A program made the position numbers and the translations under genes. The notes under the pieces are model-generated. The model did not search any database and was not told the DNA's origin. It saw only the letters and a list, made by a program, of their open reading frames with translations. Source: Methylobacterium terrae (GTDB lineage: Bacteria; Pseudomonadota; Alphaproteobacteria; Rhizobiales; Beijerinckiaceae). Taken from it: a stretch of 64,000 nt of DNA. The DNA lies in assembly GCF_003173755.1 (NCBI RefSeq), contig NZ_CP029553.1, positions 4,902,001 through 4,966,000 on the forward strand, read 5' to 3'. Below, piece after piece: positions 56,490 through 64,000 of the stretch. Positions within the stretch are counted from its first letter, which is position 1, and every line of letters starts with the position of its first letter.

Positions 56490-57143
56490 TCACCGCTCGA
56501 CGATCGGCGCGCCCTCCTCGTGCCGGGCCTGCCAGCCGTGGCGCACGAGTTCCGGGTCGGCATGCTCCTCGGCCGGGGTGCCGACGCAGAGATAGGCGAT
56601 CAGCCGCCAGGCGACCGGCACGTCGAGGGCCCTCGTCACCTCCTCGGGGCACAGGATCGAGACCCAGCCGACGCCGAGGCCGTGGGCTCGCGCCGCGAGC
56701 CAGAAGGTGTGGATGGCGGTGACGGTGGAGTAGCGCAGCATCTCCGGCATCGTGGCGCGGCCGAGCCCGTGGCCGGCCCCGGTTTCCTCGTCGCAGAACA
56801 CCGCCAGGTGCACCGGCGCCTCGCGCAGACCCGCGAGCTTGAGGCGGCGATAGGCGGCGGCGCGTTCATCGTCGTAAGTGGCGGCGGCCGCCGCGTTGCA
56901 GCGCAGGAAGCTCGCGGCCACGGCCTCGCGGCGGCCGGGATCGGCGACCCGCACGAAGCGCCAGGGCTGGCTGTTGCCGACCGAGGGGCTGAGGCGGCTG
57001 AGCGCCAGGCAGGCGCGCAAGCTCTCCTCCGGCACCGGATCGGGGCGGAAGCGCCGCACGTCGCGGCGCCAGGCGACCAGCTCCGCGAAGCGGGCCCGGA
57101 ACGCCTCCCCGAATTCCGGCGCGCCGGTCGCCGGCTCCGTCAC
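56490..57143 (-). CDS. bluB: 5,6-dimethylbenzimidazole synthase
   Basis: 217 residues of the BluB branch of the nitroreductase fold. RRDVRRFRPDPVPEESLRACLALSRLSPSVGNSQPWRF carries the flavin-binding Arg/Asn pattern, and GLGRATMPEMLRYSTVTAIHTFWLAARAHGLGVGWVSIL is typical of BluB rather than NfsB. It converts FMNH2 and O2 to the lower ligand of vitamin B12. The GTG at 57143 overlaps the stop of the glutamate dehydrogenase gene (GTGA), so translation is coupled. No other cobalamin gene is near. Confidence 0.9.
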   Translation of the reverse strand: MTEPATGAPEFGEAFRARFAELVAWRRDVRRFRPDPVPEESLRACLALSRLSPSVGNSQPWRFVRVADPGRREAVAASFLRCNAAAAATYDDERAAAYRRLKLAGLREAPVHLAVFCDEETGAGHGLGRATMPEMLRYSTVTAIHTFWLAARAHGLGVGWVSILCPEEVTRALDVPVAWRLIAYLCVGTPAEEHADPELVRHGWQARHEEGAPIVER

Positions 57144-60100
57144 GGGTGCGCCGCGTCCGGACGCGCCAGATCCCCGAGCAGGCTCGCCGCCACCGAGACC
57201 TTCGACACCGTGAGGCCGGACGCCGCGATGGCCGCGACCGCGGTGCGGATGCGGGCGAGCGAGGCACCGCGGGCCTGGCTCCAGGCCTCGACCGCGGCCG
57301 CACCTTGCGCCTCGAAGGCGGCGGCCTCGGCGGTGAGCGCCCGATGGGCGGAGGCGATGCCGGCGACCGCGCGTTCGAGCGCGATGCGGTCGAAGGTGTC
57401 GGCCACCGGCACCGCCCGGGCGGCGGCCGCGAGCGCGTTGAGGCGGAAGAGGTCGGCCAGCGCGAAGTGGGTCGCGGCGATCGCCGCCGGCGGCCGCCCG
57501 GTCGCCTCGGCGACCTGGACGATGTCGGGGGCGGCGCCGAGCTCGCTCAAGGCGGCGAGGCGGGACGCGAGGCCCTCCGGCACGCCGTGGTCGACGAGGG
57601 CCCGGATGCGCCGGGCCAGGGCCTCGGCCGCCGCCGGGGGGAGGGCGCCCGGCAGGGCATCCGAGACCGCCGCGATGCCGTCGCGGTAGCGCGCGACCGC
57701 CGCCTCGATGCCGCCGGGAGCGGCCTCGCCGTTGCGGATGAACCAGACCATGCGCTGGCGCAGGAGGTCCTGCAATTCGGCGTAGAGGGCGAGCTGCTGG
57801 TCGCCGGAAATCGTCCCGTCGAGCCCGTCCACCGCCTTGTTGAGGTCGATCAGCCCGAAGGCGTCCCGGGTCACCGCGTAGGCGGCGGCGATGGCGGGCG
57901 CCTCGGCGCCGGTCTCGTCGGCGAGGCGGCTGACGAGGGTCGGCCCGCCGCGATTGACGATGGCGTTGGCCAGGCTGGTGGCGATGATCTCCCGGCGCAG
58001 GCGGTGGCCCTGCACCGCGTCGGGGTAGCGGGCGACCAGGACCGGCGGGAAGGAGCGCTCGAGCTCGCGCGCGAGGTAGGGATCGTCCGGCACCGCGCTG
58101 TCGAGGAGCGCGTCCTTGAGCGCGAGCTTGGCGTAGGCCAGCAGCACCGCCAGCTCCGGCCGCGTCAGGCCCTCGGCCCCTTGCGCCCGCTCGGCGAGGG
58201 TGGCGTCGGAGGGCAGGGACTCGACGCCGCGGTCGAGGCGCCCGTCGGCCTCCAGGATCTGCATCAGCCGGGTGGCGAAGCCGGTCTCGGACGCGGCGGA
58301 GCGCTGGGCGAGCGACAGGGCGAGGGTCTGGAGCTGGTTGTTCCTCAGCACCAGGTCGGCCACCGCCTCGGTCATGCCGGAGAGGAGCGCGTTGCGGCTC
58401 TCCGGGCTCAGGCGGCCGTCGCGCTCGGGCGTCGCGAGCGCGATCTTGATGTTGACCTCGACGTCCGAGGTGTTGACCCCGGCCGAGTTGTCGATCGCGT
58501 CGGTGTTGAGGCGCACGCCCCGCCGGGCGGCCTCGATCCGGCCGCGCTGGGTGAGGCCGAGATTCGCGCCCTCGCCGACGACCCGGGCGCGCAGCTCCGC
58601 GCCGGTGATGCGGATCGCGTCGTTCGCCCGGTCGCCGGCCTCGTCGTCGCTCTCGGAGGTCGCGCGCACGTAGGTGCCGATGCCGCCGAACCACAGGAGG
58701 TCGACCGGGGCCCGCAGGATCGCCTGCATCACCTCGGCGGGCGTCGCTTCGGCCCGGTCGAACCCGAGGAGGGCGCGAACCTGCGGCGACAGCGGCACGG
58801 TCTTGGCCTGCCGCGAGAACACCCCGCCGCCGGCCGAGATCTTCGAGCGGTCGTAATCGGCCCAGGACGAGCGGGAGAGCCCGAACAGGCGCTTGCGCTC
58901 GGCATGCGCCGCGACCGGGTCGGGATCGGGGTCGAGGAAGATGTCGCGGTGGTCGAAGGCCGCCACCAGCTTCAGGCAGCGCGACAGCAGCATGCCGTTG
59001 CCGAACACGTCGCCCGACATGTCGCCGACGCCCGCGACCGTGACCGGCTCGGCCTGGATGTCGATGTCGACCTCGCGGAAGTGGCGCTTCACCGCCTCCC
59101 AGGCGCCGCGGGCGGTGATGCCCATCTGCTTGTGGTCGTAGCCCTGGCTGCCGCCCGACGCGAAGGCGTCGCCGAGCCAGTGATGCGCCTCGAGGGAGAG
59201 CGCGTTGGCGACGTCCGAGAAGGTGGCGGTGCCCTTGTCGGCGGCGACCACCAGGTAGGCGTCGTCCTCGTCGTGCCGCACCGTCGCGGGCGGCGGGACG
59301 ATTTTTCCGTCGACGATGTTGTCGGTGAGGGACAGGAGCGTGCGGATGAAGATCCGGTAGCTCTCGGTGCCCTCCTGCATCCAGGCCTGGCGGTCGGACG
59401 GCGGCGGCAGGCGCTTGGGGAAGAACCCGCCCTTGGCGCCGACCGGCACGATCACGGCGTTCTTGACCTGCTGCGCCTTGACGAGGCCGAGCACCTCGGT
59501 GCGGAAATCCTCCGGCCGGTCCGACCAGCGCAGGCCCCCGCGGGCGATGTAGCCGAAGCGCAGGTGCACGCCCTCGACCCGGGGGCTGTAGACGAAGATC
59601 TCGAACAGCGGCCGGGGCAGCGGCATCCCGTCGACGCGGGCGCAGCGGAACTTGAACGCGATCGTCTCGGGCGGCAGGCCGTTGCGGCCGAGCTGGAAGA
59701 AGTTCGTGCGCTGCGCCGCCTCCACCAGGTTGACGAAGCGGCGCAGGATCCGGTCCTCGTCGAGGCTCGTGACCCCTGCCAGATCCGCCTCGATCCCGGC
59801 CCGCGCCGTCTCTTGGGCGGCTCCCCGGTCGCCCTCGAGGCGGGGATCGAAGCGGGCGTGGAACAGCGCCACCAGCCGCCGGGCGAGGGCCGGGTGCCGC
59901 GACAGGGTGGCGGCGAGGTAGTCCTGGCCGTAGCGGATGCGCAGCTGGCGCAGGTAGCGACCGAGCGCCCGCACCAGGGCGACGTCGCGCCAGCCGAGCC
60001 CGGCCTCCAGCACCAGGCGGTTGTAGGCGTCGGACTCGGCGAGGTCGCGGGCGAGCGCCAGCAGCGCCGCCTCGACCGGACCCTCGACCGAAGCGACGTC

Positions 60101-61999
60101 GATGGCGCCGCCGCCGGCGCGCTCCAGCACCATGTCGTGCAGCCAGACCCGGGCACCGGCGCCCTCGGGCTTGAGGCGGTAGGAGCGCTCCTCGATCACC
60201 CGGAAGCCGAGATTCTCCAGCACCGGCACCCGCTCCGAGAGCGGGAGCGCCGCGCCGCGGGAGAAGACCTTGAGGCCGATCCGGGTGTCGGGATCGCCGG
60301 GCCGGCGGAACAGGTCGACCGCCCGCGGCTGGCCCTCCGAGATCCGCTCCAGGATGGCGATGTCGGGCAGGGCCTGGGCGCCCGGGTACATCTCGCGGTA
60401 CCCCGCCGGGAAGGCGTCGGCGTAGACGGCGGCGAGCCCCCGCGCGTCGCCGCCGCGGGCCTGCCCCAGCGCCTCGCGCAGCGAGTCGCCCCAGGTGCGG
60501 GAGAGCTCGGCGATGCCGGCCTCGAGCCGGGCGGCGTCGATCTCCTCGGGCGGGCTGCCCGGCGTCGCCACGATGACGTGGAGGCGGGCGAGCGGGCCTT
60601 CCGGGTAGTCCGGCGCGATGGTCGAGAGGCGCCCGCCGAGCTCCTCGGCGAGGTAGGTGCCGATCCGCGCCTGGAGCCGGGCGTCGGTGCGGTCCTTCGG
60701 CAGGTAGGCGATCAGCGAGACGAAGCGGCCGAACTTGTCGGGACGGGCCAGCACCCGCACCCGCGGCCGGTCGGCGAGGGAGACGATGGCGAGCGCGAAG
60801 CGCAGGAGCAGGTCGGCGTCGGTCTGGAACAGGTCGTCGCGCGGATAGGTCTCGAGCACGTGGACGAGGGAGCGCCCGGCATGGCTCGTCGGGTCGAGGC
60901 CGGCACGGCCGAGCACCGCCGCGACCTTGCGGCGCAGGTACGGCACCTCCTCGGCCCGGCTCGCATAGGCGCTGCCGGTGAACAGGCCGACGAGGCGCAA
61001 TTCGCCGGGAGCGCCGCCCTCGGGCGGGAAGACCTTGATCGCCACCATGTCGAGATGGGCCTGCCGGCGCACCCGGGAGCGCAGGCTGGCCTTGGTGACG
61101 AGGAGGGCCTCGGGCCCCTCCAGGAAGGCGCGGATCTCGGGCGTCACCGCCACCATGGCGTCGCCGCGGCGCAGGACCTCGACGGCGGGGTCGCGCAGGA
61201 GGCCGAGCCCGCTTCCCGGCACGCCGGCGTGATCGGCGCTCCCCTCGTCGCGGTACTCGCGCAGGCCCAGCAGCACGAAATGCCCGTCGCGCAGCCAGTC
61301 GAGGAAGGCGCGGGCCTCCGCCCGCTCGTCGGCGGCGAGCGGCCCCGCGGCGTCGCCGTAGGCGGCAGCGGCCCGGGCCAGGCGCTCGGTCATCGCCGCG
61401 TGGTCGGCGGCGGCGGCGGCGACGTCGGCGTAGACCCGGGCGAGGCTCGCGGCGAGCGTGGCGCGGGCCGCCTCGTCGTCGATGCGGTCGAGATGGACGT
61501 GGATGAAGCTCTCGCGGGCGAGCCCCTCCGCCTCGCCCGCCTCCTGCGCGGTGGTCTCGCCGACGACCCGCACCAGGGCGCCGTCGGCGCCGCGCTCGAC
61601 GCCGAGGATCGGGTGGGCGACGAGGCGGGGCTGGTAGCCGCGCCCGACGAGTTCGGCCAGGGTCGACTCGAGCAGGAACGGCCGGTTGGCGTTGACCGCC
61701 TCCAGGACCGTGATGTCGCGCCGGCGCCCGCCCTGCTCGACCTCGACGTCCGAGAGGCGCACGGCGCTGATCGTCCGGCCGGGCCGGGCGGCGGCGAGGT
61801 GGGCCCGGGCGGCGAGCGCCAGGTCGGCCAGGGCCTCGGGCGGGTAGGCGGTCAGGTCCTCGGGCGCGACGCGGCCGAAGAGGTCGCGGACGAAGCCGCC
61901 GGGTCCGCCCCGGTCTTCGGCCAGGGCCGCCGCGGCGGCGATCAGGTCGGTGCGGCTGGCCTTCGCTTCGGGGGTCGCGGTCGCGGTCGAGGGTTCCAC
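57140..61999 (-). CDS. NAD-specific glutamate dehydrogenase (large, approx. 180 kDa type)
   Basis: 1,619 residues. The L_180 GDH class has a long N-terminal regulatory region with ACT-like domains (to about residue 700), the catalytic core (KAQQVKNAVIVPVGAKGGFFPKRLP, GVGDMSGDVFGNGMLLS, RITGAELRARVVGEGANLGLTQRGR) and a C-terminal helical domain. It deaminates glutamate to 2-oxoglutarate with NAD and serves amino-acid catabolism. A GTG at 61999 with AGAGGA about ten bases upstream is chosen. A TTG at 62062 would add 21 residues. bluB follows with overlapping codons. Confidence 0.93.
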   Translation of the reverse strand: MEPSTATATPEAKASRTDLIAAAAALAEDRGGPGGFVRDLFGRVAPEDLTAYPPEALADLALAARAHLAAARPGRTISAVRLSDVEVEQGGRRRDITVLEAVNANRPFLLESTLAELVGRGYQPRLVAHPILGVERGADGALVRVVGETTAQEAGEAEGLARESFIHVHLDRIDDEAARATLAASLARVYADVAAAAADHAAMTERLARAAAAYGDAAGPLAADERAEARAFLDWLRDGHFVLLGLREYRDEGSADHAGVPGSGLGLLRDPAVEVLRRGDAMVAVTPEIRAFLEGPEALLVTKASLRSRVRRQAHLDMVAIKVFPPEGGAPGELRLVGLFTGSAYASRAEEVPYLRRKVAAVLGRAGLDPTSHAGRSLVHVLETYPRDDLFQTDADLLLRFALAIVSLADRPRVRVLARPDKFGRFVSLIAYLPKDRTDARLQARIGTYLAEELGGRLSTIAPDYPEGPLARLHVIVATPGSPPEEIDAARLEAGIAELSRTWGDSLREALGQARGGDARGLAAVYADAFPAGYREMYPGAQALPDIAILERISEGQPRAVDLFRRPGDPDTRIGLKVFSRGAALPLSERVPVLENLGFRVIEERSYRLKPEGAGARVWLHDMVLERAGGGAIDVASVEGPVEAALLALARDLAESDAYNRLVLEAGLGWRDVALVRALGRYLRQLRIRYGQDYLAATLSRHPALARRLVALFHARFDPRLEGDRGAAQETARAGIEADLAGVTSLDEDRILRRFVNLVEAAQRTNFFQLGRNGLPPETIAFKFRCARVDGMPLPRPLFEIFVYSPRVEGVHLRFGYIARGGLRWSDRPEDFRTEVLGLVKAQQVKNAVIVPVGAKGGFFPKRLPPPSDRQAWMQEGTESYRIFIRTLLSLTDNIVDGKIVPPPATVRHDEDDAYLVVAADKGTATFSDVANALSLEAHHWLGDAFASGGSQGYDHKQMGITARGAWEAVKRHFREVDIDIQAEPVTVAGVGDMSGDVFGNGMLLSRCLKLVAAFDHRDIFLDPDPDPVAAHAERKRLFGLSRSSWADYDRSKISAGGGVFSRQAKTVPLSPQVRALLGFDRAEATPAEVMQAILRAPVDLLWFGGIGTYVRATSESDDEAGDRANDAIRITGAELRARVVGEGANLGLTQRGRIEAARRGVRLNTDAIDNSAGVNTSDVEVNIKIALATPERDGRLSPESRNALLSGMTEAVADLVLRNNQLQTLALSLAQRSAASETGFATRLMQILEADGRLDRGVESLPSDATLAERAQGAEGLTRPELAVLLAYAKLALKDALLDSAVPDDPYLARELERSFPPVLVARYPDAVQGHRLRREIIATSLANAIVNRGGPTLVSRLADETGAEAPAIAAAYAVTRDAFGLIDLNKAVDGLDGTISGDQQLALYAELQDLLRQRMVWFIRNGEAAPGGIEAAVARYRDGIAAVSDALPGALPPAAAEALARRIRALVDHGVPEGLASRLAALSELGAAPDIVQVAEATGRPPAAIAATHFALADLFRLNALAAAARAVPVADTFDRIALERAVAGIASAHRALTAEAAAFEAQGAAAVEAWSQARGASLARIRTAVAAIAASGLTVSKVSVAASLLGDLARPDAAHP

Positions 62000-62128
62000 G
62001 TCTGCAAGTCCTCTGCCGAGGTTGGTGACCGGAGCGGTGGCACAGCGCAGGGACCCCCGCAAGCCCGACCTCGCGCAGCGGCTGCAAACTGCCTATAGCT
62101 CGCGCATGATCAAGGGGAGGGCACCGGC

Positions 62129-62779
62129 ATGACCGGGGGTAGGAAGCGGACGAAGCCCGAGGTTGGCGAGCGGCCGGCGCCGCAGGAGACGGCAGGGACC
62201 GTGATGGCCCTCGACCTCCCGCCGTCGCCCGACCTCTCGCCCGAGATGCGGGCCTATTTCGACAAGTGCCGGGAGAAGATCGGCTTCGTGCCGAACGTGC
62301 TCCTCGCCTACGCCCACGACAGCGCCAAGCTCGAGGCGTTCGCGGGCCTCTACAACGACCTGATGCTGGCGCCCTCCGGCCTGTCGAAGCTCGAGCGCGA
62401 GATGATCGCCGTCGCGGTCTCGAGCGTGAACCGCTGCTACTACTGCCTCACCGCGCACGGCGCCGCGGTCCGCAGCCTCTCGGGCGATCCGGTGCTGGGC
62501 GAGATGATGGCGATGAACTACCGTGCCGCCGACCTCTCGCCCCGCCACCGCGCCATGCTCGACTTCGCGGTGGCGCTCACCGAGGCGCCCTGGACGATCG
62601 AGGAGGAGGACCGCGAGGCCCTGCGCGATGCCGGCTTCTCCGAGCGCGACCTGTGGGACATCTCGGCGGTGGCGAGCTTCTTCAACATGTCGAACCGCAT
62701 GGCCTCGGCGGTCGACATGCGCCCCAACCGCGCTTACCACGCTGAGGCCCGGACCGCGCCCGGCCCGGACGAGGCGTGA
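62129..62779 (+). CDS. AhpD-like/carboxymuconolactone decarboxylase family peroxidase-related protein
   Basis: 216 residues. The core LEREMIAVAVSSVNRCYYCLTAHGAAVR contains Glu91, the CxxC pair Cys103/Cys106 and His110, as in AhpD-type alkylhydroperoxidases. The group with YFDKCREKIGFVPNVLLAYAHDSAKLEAF is annotated as peroxidase-related enzyme. It probably reduces peroxides with a thiol relay. The ATG at 62129 follows GGGGAGGGC. It is divergent from the glutamate dehydrogenase gene. Confidence 0.9.
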   Translation: MTGGRKRTKPEVGERPAPQETAGTVMALDLPPSPDLSPEMRAYFDKCREKIGFVPNVLLAYAHDSAKLEAFAGLYNDLMLAPSGLSKLEREMIAVAVSSVNRCYYCLTAHGAAVRSLSGDPVLGEMMAMNYRAADLSPRHRAMLDFAVALTEAPWTIEEEDREALRDAGFSERDLWDISAVASFFNMSNRMASAVDMRPNRAYHAEARTAPGPDEA

Positions 62780-62818
62780 CCGCGGCCGGTCGCCCGGTTG
62801 CGGCCGTGTCGGCTTGAC

Positions 62819-62857
62819 GCCAACGGCCCGGGATGCCCGGCGCTCCGGGCCGTTGGC
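62819..62857 (+). terminator. 13-bp hairpin terminator
   Basis: GCCAACGGCCCGG (62819-62831) and CCGGGCCGTTGGC (62845-62857) pair perfectly over 13 bases with a 13-base loop, about 40 bases past the stop of the AhpD-like gene. Confidence 0.75.
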
Positions 62858-62860
62858 CTA

Positions 62861-62906
62861 TCTCGCATTGTCGATGCCGAGCCGGAGGCTTGGTGACAAT
62901 GCGAGA
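62861..62906. repeat. Second perfect hairpin of the tandem pair
   Basis: TCTCGCATTGTC (62861-62872) and GACAATGCGAGA (62895-62906), a perfect 12-bp inverted repeat with a 22-base loop, three bases after the terminator hairpin. A smaller GTCGTC-TTC-GACGAC hairpin follows at 62919-62933. Possibly a dispersed intergenic element. Confidence 0.75.
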
Positions 62907-62933
62907 GCGGGACCAAAAGTCGTCTTCGACGAC

Positions 62934-63137
62934 CGCTGTTACGAGCCGAACGGGATCGTCGGCTGCCCCGCGAGAACCCGGCATTCAGGCATGCATCCAG
63001 CCTCCGCTCGTCGAGGACGGCGGACTGGGGTCGTCGAGGGATTCGGGGGATGTGACCGGCTGCGGTCCAGTGTGTCGCGTCGCCACTCGACAGGAAAAGC
63101 CTGTCAGGGGATCCGATCATCCCGCCCTGCGGCAGGA
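62934..63137. other. Intergenic region between hairpins and tRNA genes
   Basis: No gene or strong motif. It holds the probable termination region of the minus-strand tRNA-Leu gene near 63115-63137 (ATCCCGCCCT pairing loosely with GGATGG). Confidence 0.45.
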
Positions 63138-63222
63138 TGGTGCGGCCGAGAGGACTCGAACCTCCACTGGTTGCCCAACTAGCACCTCAAGCTAGCGCGT
63201 CTACCAATTCCGCCACGGCCGC
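63138..63222 (-). tRNA. tRNA-Leu (GAG), copy 1
   Basis: 85 bases including an encoded CCA. Acceptor stem GCGGCCG/CGGCCGC, anticodon stem CTAGC/GCTAG around loop TTGAGGT (anticodon GAG, reading CUC and CUU), a long variable arm (TGGG/CCAG pairing) typical of class II leucine tRNA, and the GTTCGAGTC T-loop. Identical to copy 2. Confidence 0.95.
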
Positions 63223-63398
63223 GGATGTTGCCGGACATCGAAAAACGGTCCAGCCTTCTGAAAAACAGCTTCACAGTATCGGACACGAAGACCGCTCAGC
63301 GGCGAGTGCCCCGGCAACCTCGTTCGACGTCTGGTCTCGGTGAGGGGCGAGATCGTCGCGTCGAGTTCGGTGTCCATCCCGCCCTTCGAGAGGACGGA

Positions 63399-63483
63399 TG
63401 GTGCGGCCGAGAGGACTCGAACCTCCACTGGTTGCCCAACTAGCACCTCAAGCTAGCGCGTCTACCAATTCCGCCACGGCCGC
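63399..63483 (-). tRNA. tRNA-Leu (GAG), copy 2
   Basis: Base-for-base the same 85-nt sequence as the copy at 63138-63222, on the same strand and separated by 176 bases. The 3' flanks also share an ATCCCGCCCT...GGATGG hairpin-like segment, so the repeated unit was slightly longer than the tRNA gene. Confidence 0.95.
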
Positions 63484-63553
63484 GGAGTGCTTCGTCTCGC
63501 CGGAAGCGGCGGGGCGGGGGTGAGACCCGTCCGAAGCGAGGCTGCGAATACCA

Positions 63554-63569
63554 GTCCCCTCCCGGGGAC
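63554..63569 (-). terminator. Small hairpin after fliN
   Basis: GTCCCC (63554-63559), loop TCCC, GGGGAC (63564-63569). It lies about 40 bases past the fliN stop and upstream of the tRNA genes on the same strand. Confidence 0.4.
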
Positions 63570-63606
63570 GCAAGCGCCCCGATGCGGATCCGGCGAACAA
63601 TCTGGC

Positions 63607-63921
63607 CTAGAGGGCGTCCGAGAGGGCGCCCAGCAGGGCGGCGCCGCCGTCGCCGATGCGGATGCCGGGCTCGCGCACCACCTCGGCCTTGCGGATCAGC
63701 TCGGTCACCTCCACGGAGATGCGGTTGCCCGTGACCACGATCTGGCCGCGGGCGATCGGGTGGTTGTTGGCGAGGATCTCGACCATATCGCTGTCGGTGG
63801 AATCGAGCTCGATCACCGCGCCGCGGCCCATGCGCAGCAGCATGTGGATCGGCATCCGGGTCCGCCCGAGCACGACCGCGAGGTCCACCTTGAGAATGTC
63901 GAGTACCGCCAACGGACGCAC
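63607..63921 (-). CDS. fliN: FliN-type flagellar motor switch protein
   Basis: 104 residues forming one SpoA/FliN C-terminal domain: VLDILKVDLAVVLGRTRMPIHMLLRMGRGAVIELD, ILANNHPIARGQIVVTGNRISVEVTEL. FliN is a C-ring component that binds CheY-P and export-apparatus partners. The GTG at 63921 with AGGG upstream is taken as start. The frame stays open towards the window end with no better start codon, so a longer N-terminus cannot be excluded. Short FliN proteins of about 100 residues are known. No other flagellar gene is visible here. Confidence 0.85.
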   Translation of the reverse strand: MRPLAVLDILKVDLAVVLGRTRMPIHMLLRMGRGAVIELDSTDSDMVEILANNHPIARGQIVVTGNRISVEVTELIRKAEVVREPGIRIGDGGAALLGALSDAL

Positions 63922-64000
63922 CCACCCTGACCACGAGACGATGCCCCGACAATCCGATCTTATGGTGAAGCCTTGGTAAACGACCGGCTCGGAACCACCC

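Noticed and set aside
56490..57143. Generic nitroreductase annotation
   Set aside because: The sequence pattern and the family length fit BluB more closely than NfsA/NfsB-type enzymes.
57146..62098. A 1,650-codon open frame on the plus strand opposite glutamate dehydrogenase
   Set aside because: It is a shadow caused by high GC. Its product is Arg/Gly/Ala-rich with no domains, while the opposite strand encodes a complete known enzyme.

Overview
The window is a very GC-rich, gene-dense bacterial chromosome segment with about 51 protein genes and two tRNA genes. The gene set points to an alphaproteobacterium of the Rhizobiales/Hyphomicrobiales, most probably the Methylobacterium group. This is inferred from an approx. 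1,600-residue NAD-glutamate dehydrogenase, an NDUFA9-like complex I protein, a divergent tlpA/argH pair, a patatin/acetoacetate decarboxylase/3-hydroxybutyrate dehydrogenase operon, bluB, a short FliN and dispersed palindromic repeats. No phage, insertion sequence, CRISPR array or plasmid function was seen.

Layout. 1-7 kb: adenine deaminase, a membrane-anchored degenerate EAL protein, a metal-binding HMA protein, a DivJ-like sensor kinase and a peptidoglycan-binding membrane protein. 7-20 kb: housekeeping and stress genes (alkB with an apparent CTG start, two exporters, a Tat-type hydrolase, gloB/cupin, methyltransferase/marC, dapB, gpmA, CsbD-like, YfdX). 20.9-23.6 kb: a three-gene operon of ketone-body or polyhydroxybutyrate metabolism (patatin, adc, bdhA). 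24-34 kb: accA, a YafK-type L,D-transpeptidase lipoprotein, nhaA, tlpA/argH with overlapping start codons, an atypical SDR enzyme, an NDUFA9-like protein and a coiled-coil peptidoglycan-binding protein. 34-40 kb: a small membrane pair (DUF2243 plus a 48-residue peptide), then a possible glycan locus with a UGM-like flavoprotein divergent from a GT-C-like membrane protein, DUF1499 and a flavin amine oxidase. 40-45 kb: two exported proteins (one with an LCCL domain), tex and a DMT transporter.

45.5-53.5 kb is a signalling and uptake block: response regulator, sensor kinase, CstA-family transporter and YjiX-like peptide on the minus strand, and divergently a FIST sensor with a hybrid histidine kinase. 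53.8-56.4 kb carries a stand-alone acyl/thioester reductase translationally coupled to an SMR exporter, a convergent TetR regulator and a tautomerase with an operator-like dyad. 56.5-62 kb holds NAD-glutamate dehydrogenase with bluB coupled behind it. The end has an AhpD-like protein, tandem hairpins, two identical tRNA-Leu(GAG) genes and fliN.

The most noteworthy items are the non-ATG alkB start, the divergent overlapping tlpA/argH starts, two nearly identical oppositely oriented 108-bp palindromic elements, a composite 123-bp palindromic element, a TWACC-N8-GGTAA dyad shared by two envelope-gene promoters, the regulator/FIST/hybrid-kinase block and the acyl-reductase/SMR/TetR cassette. No wholly new system is evident. 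The last two blocks are the best candidates for uncharacterised biology.
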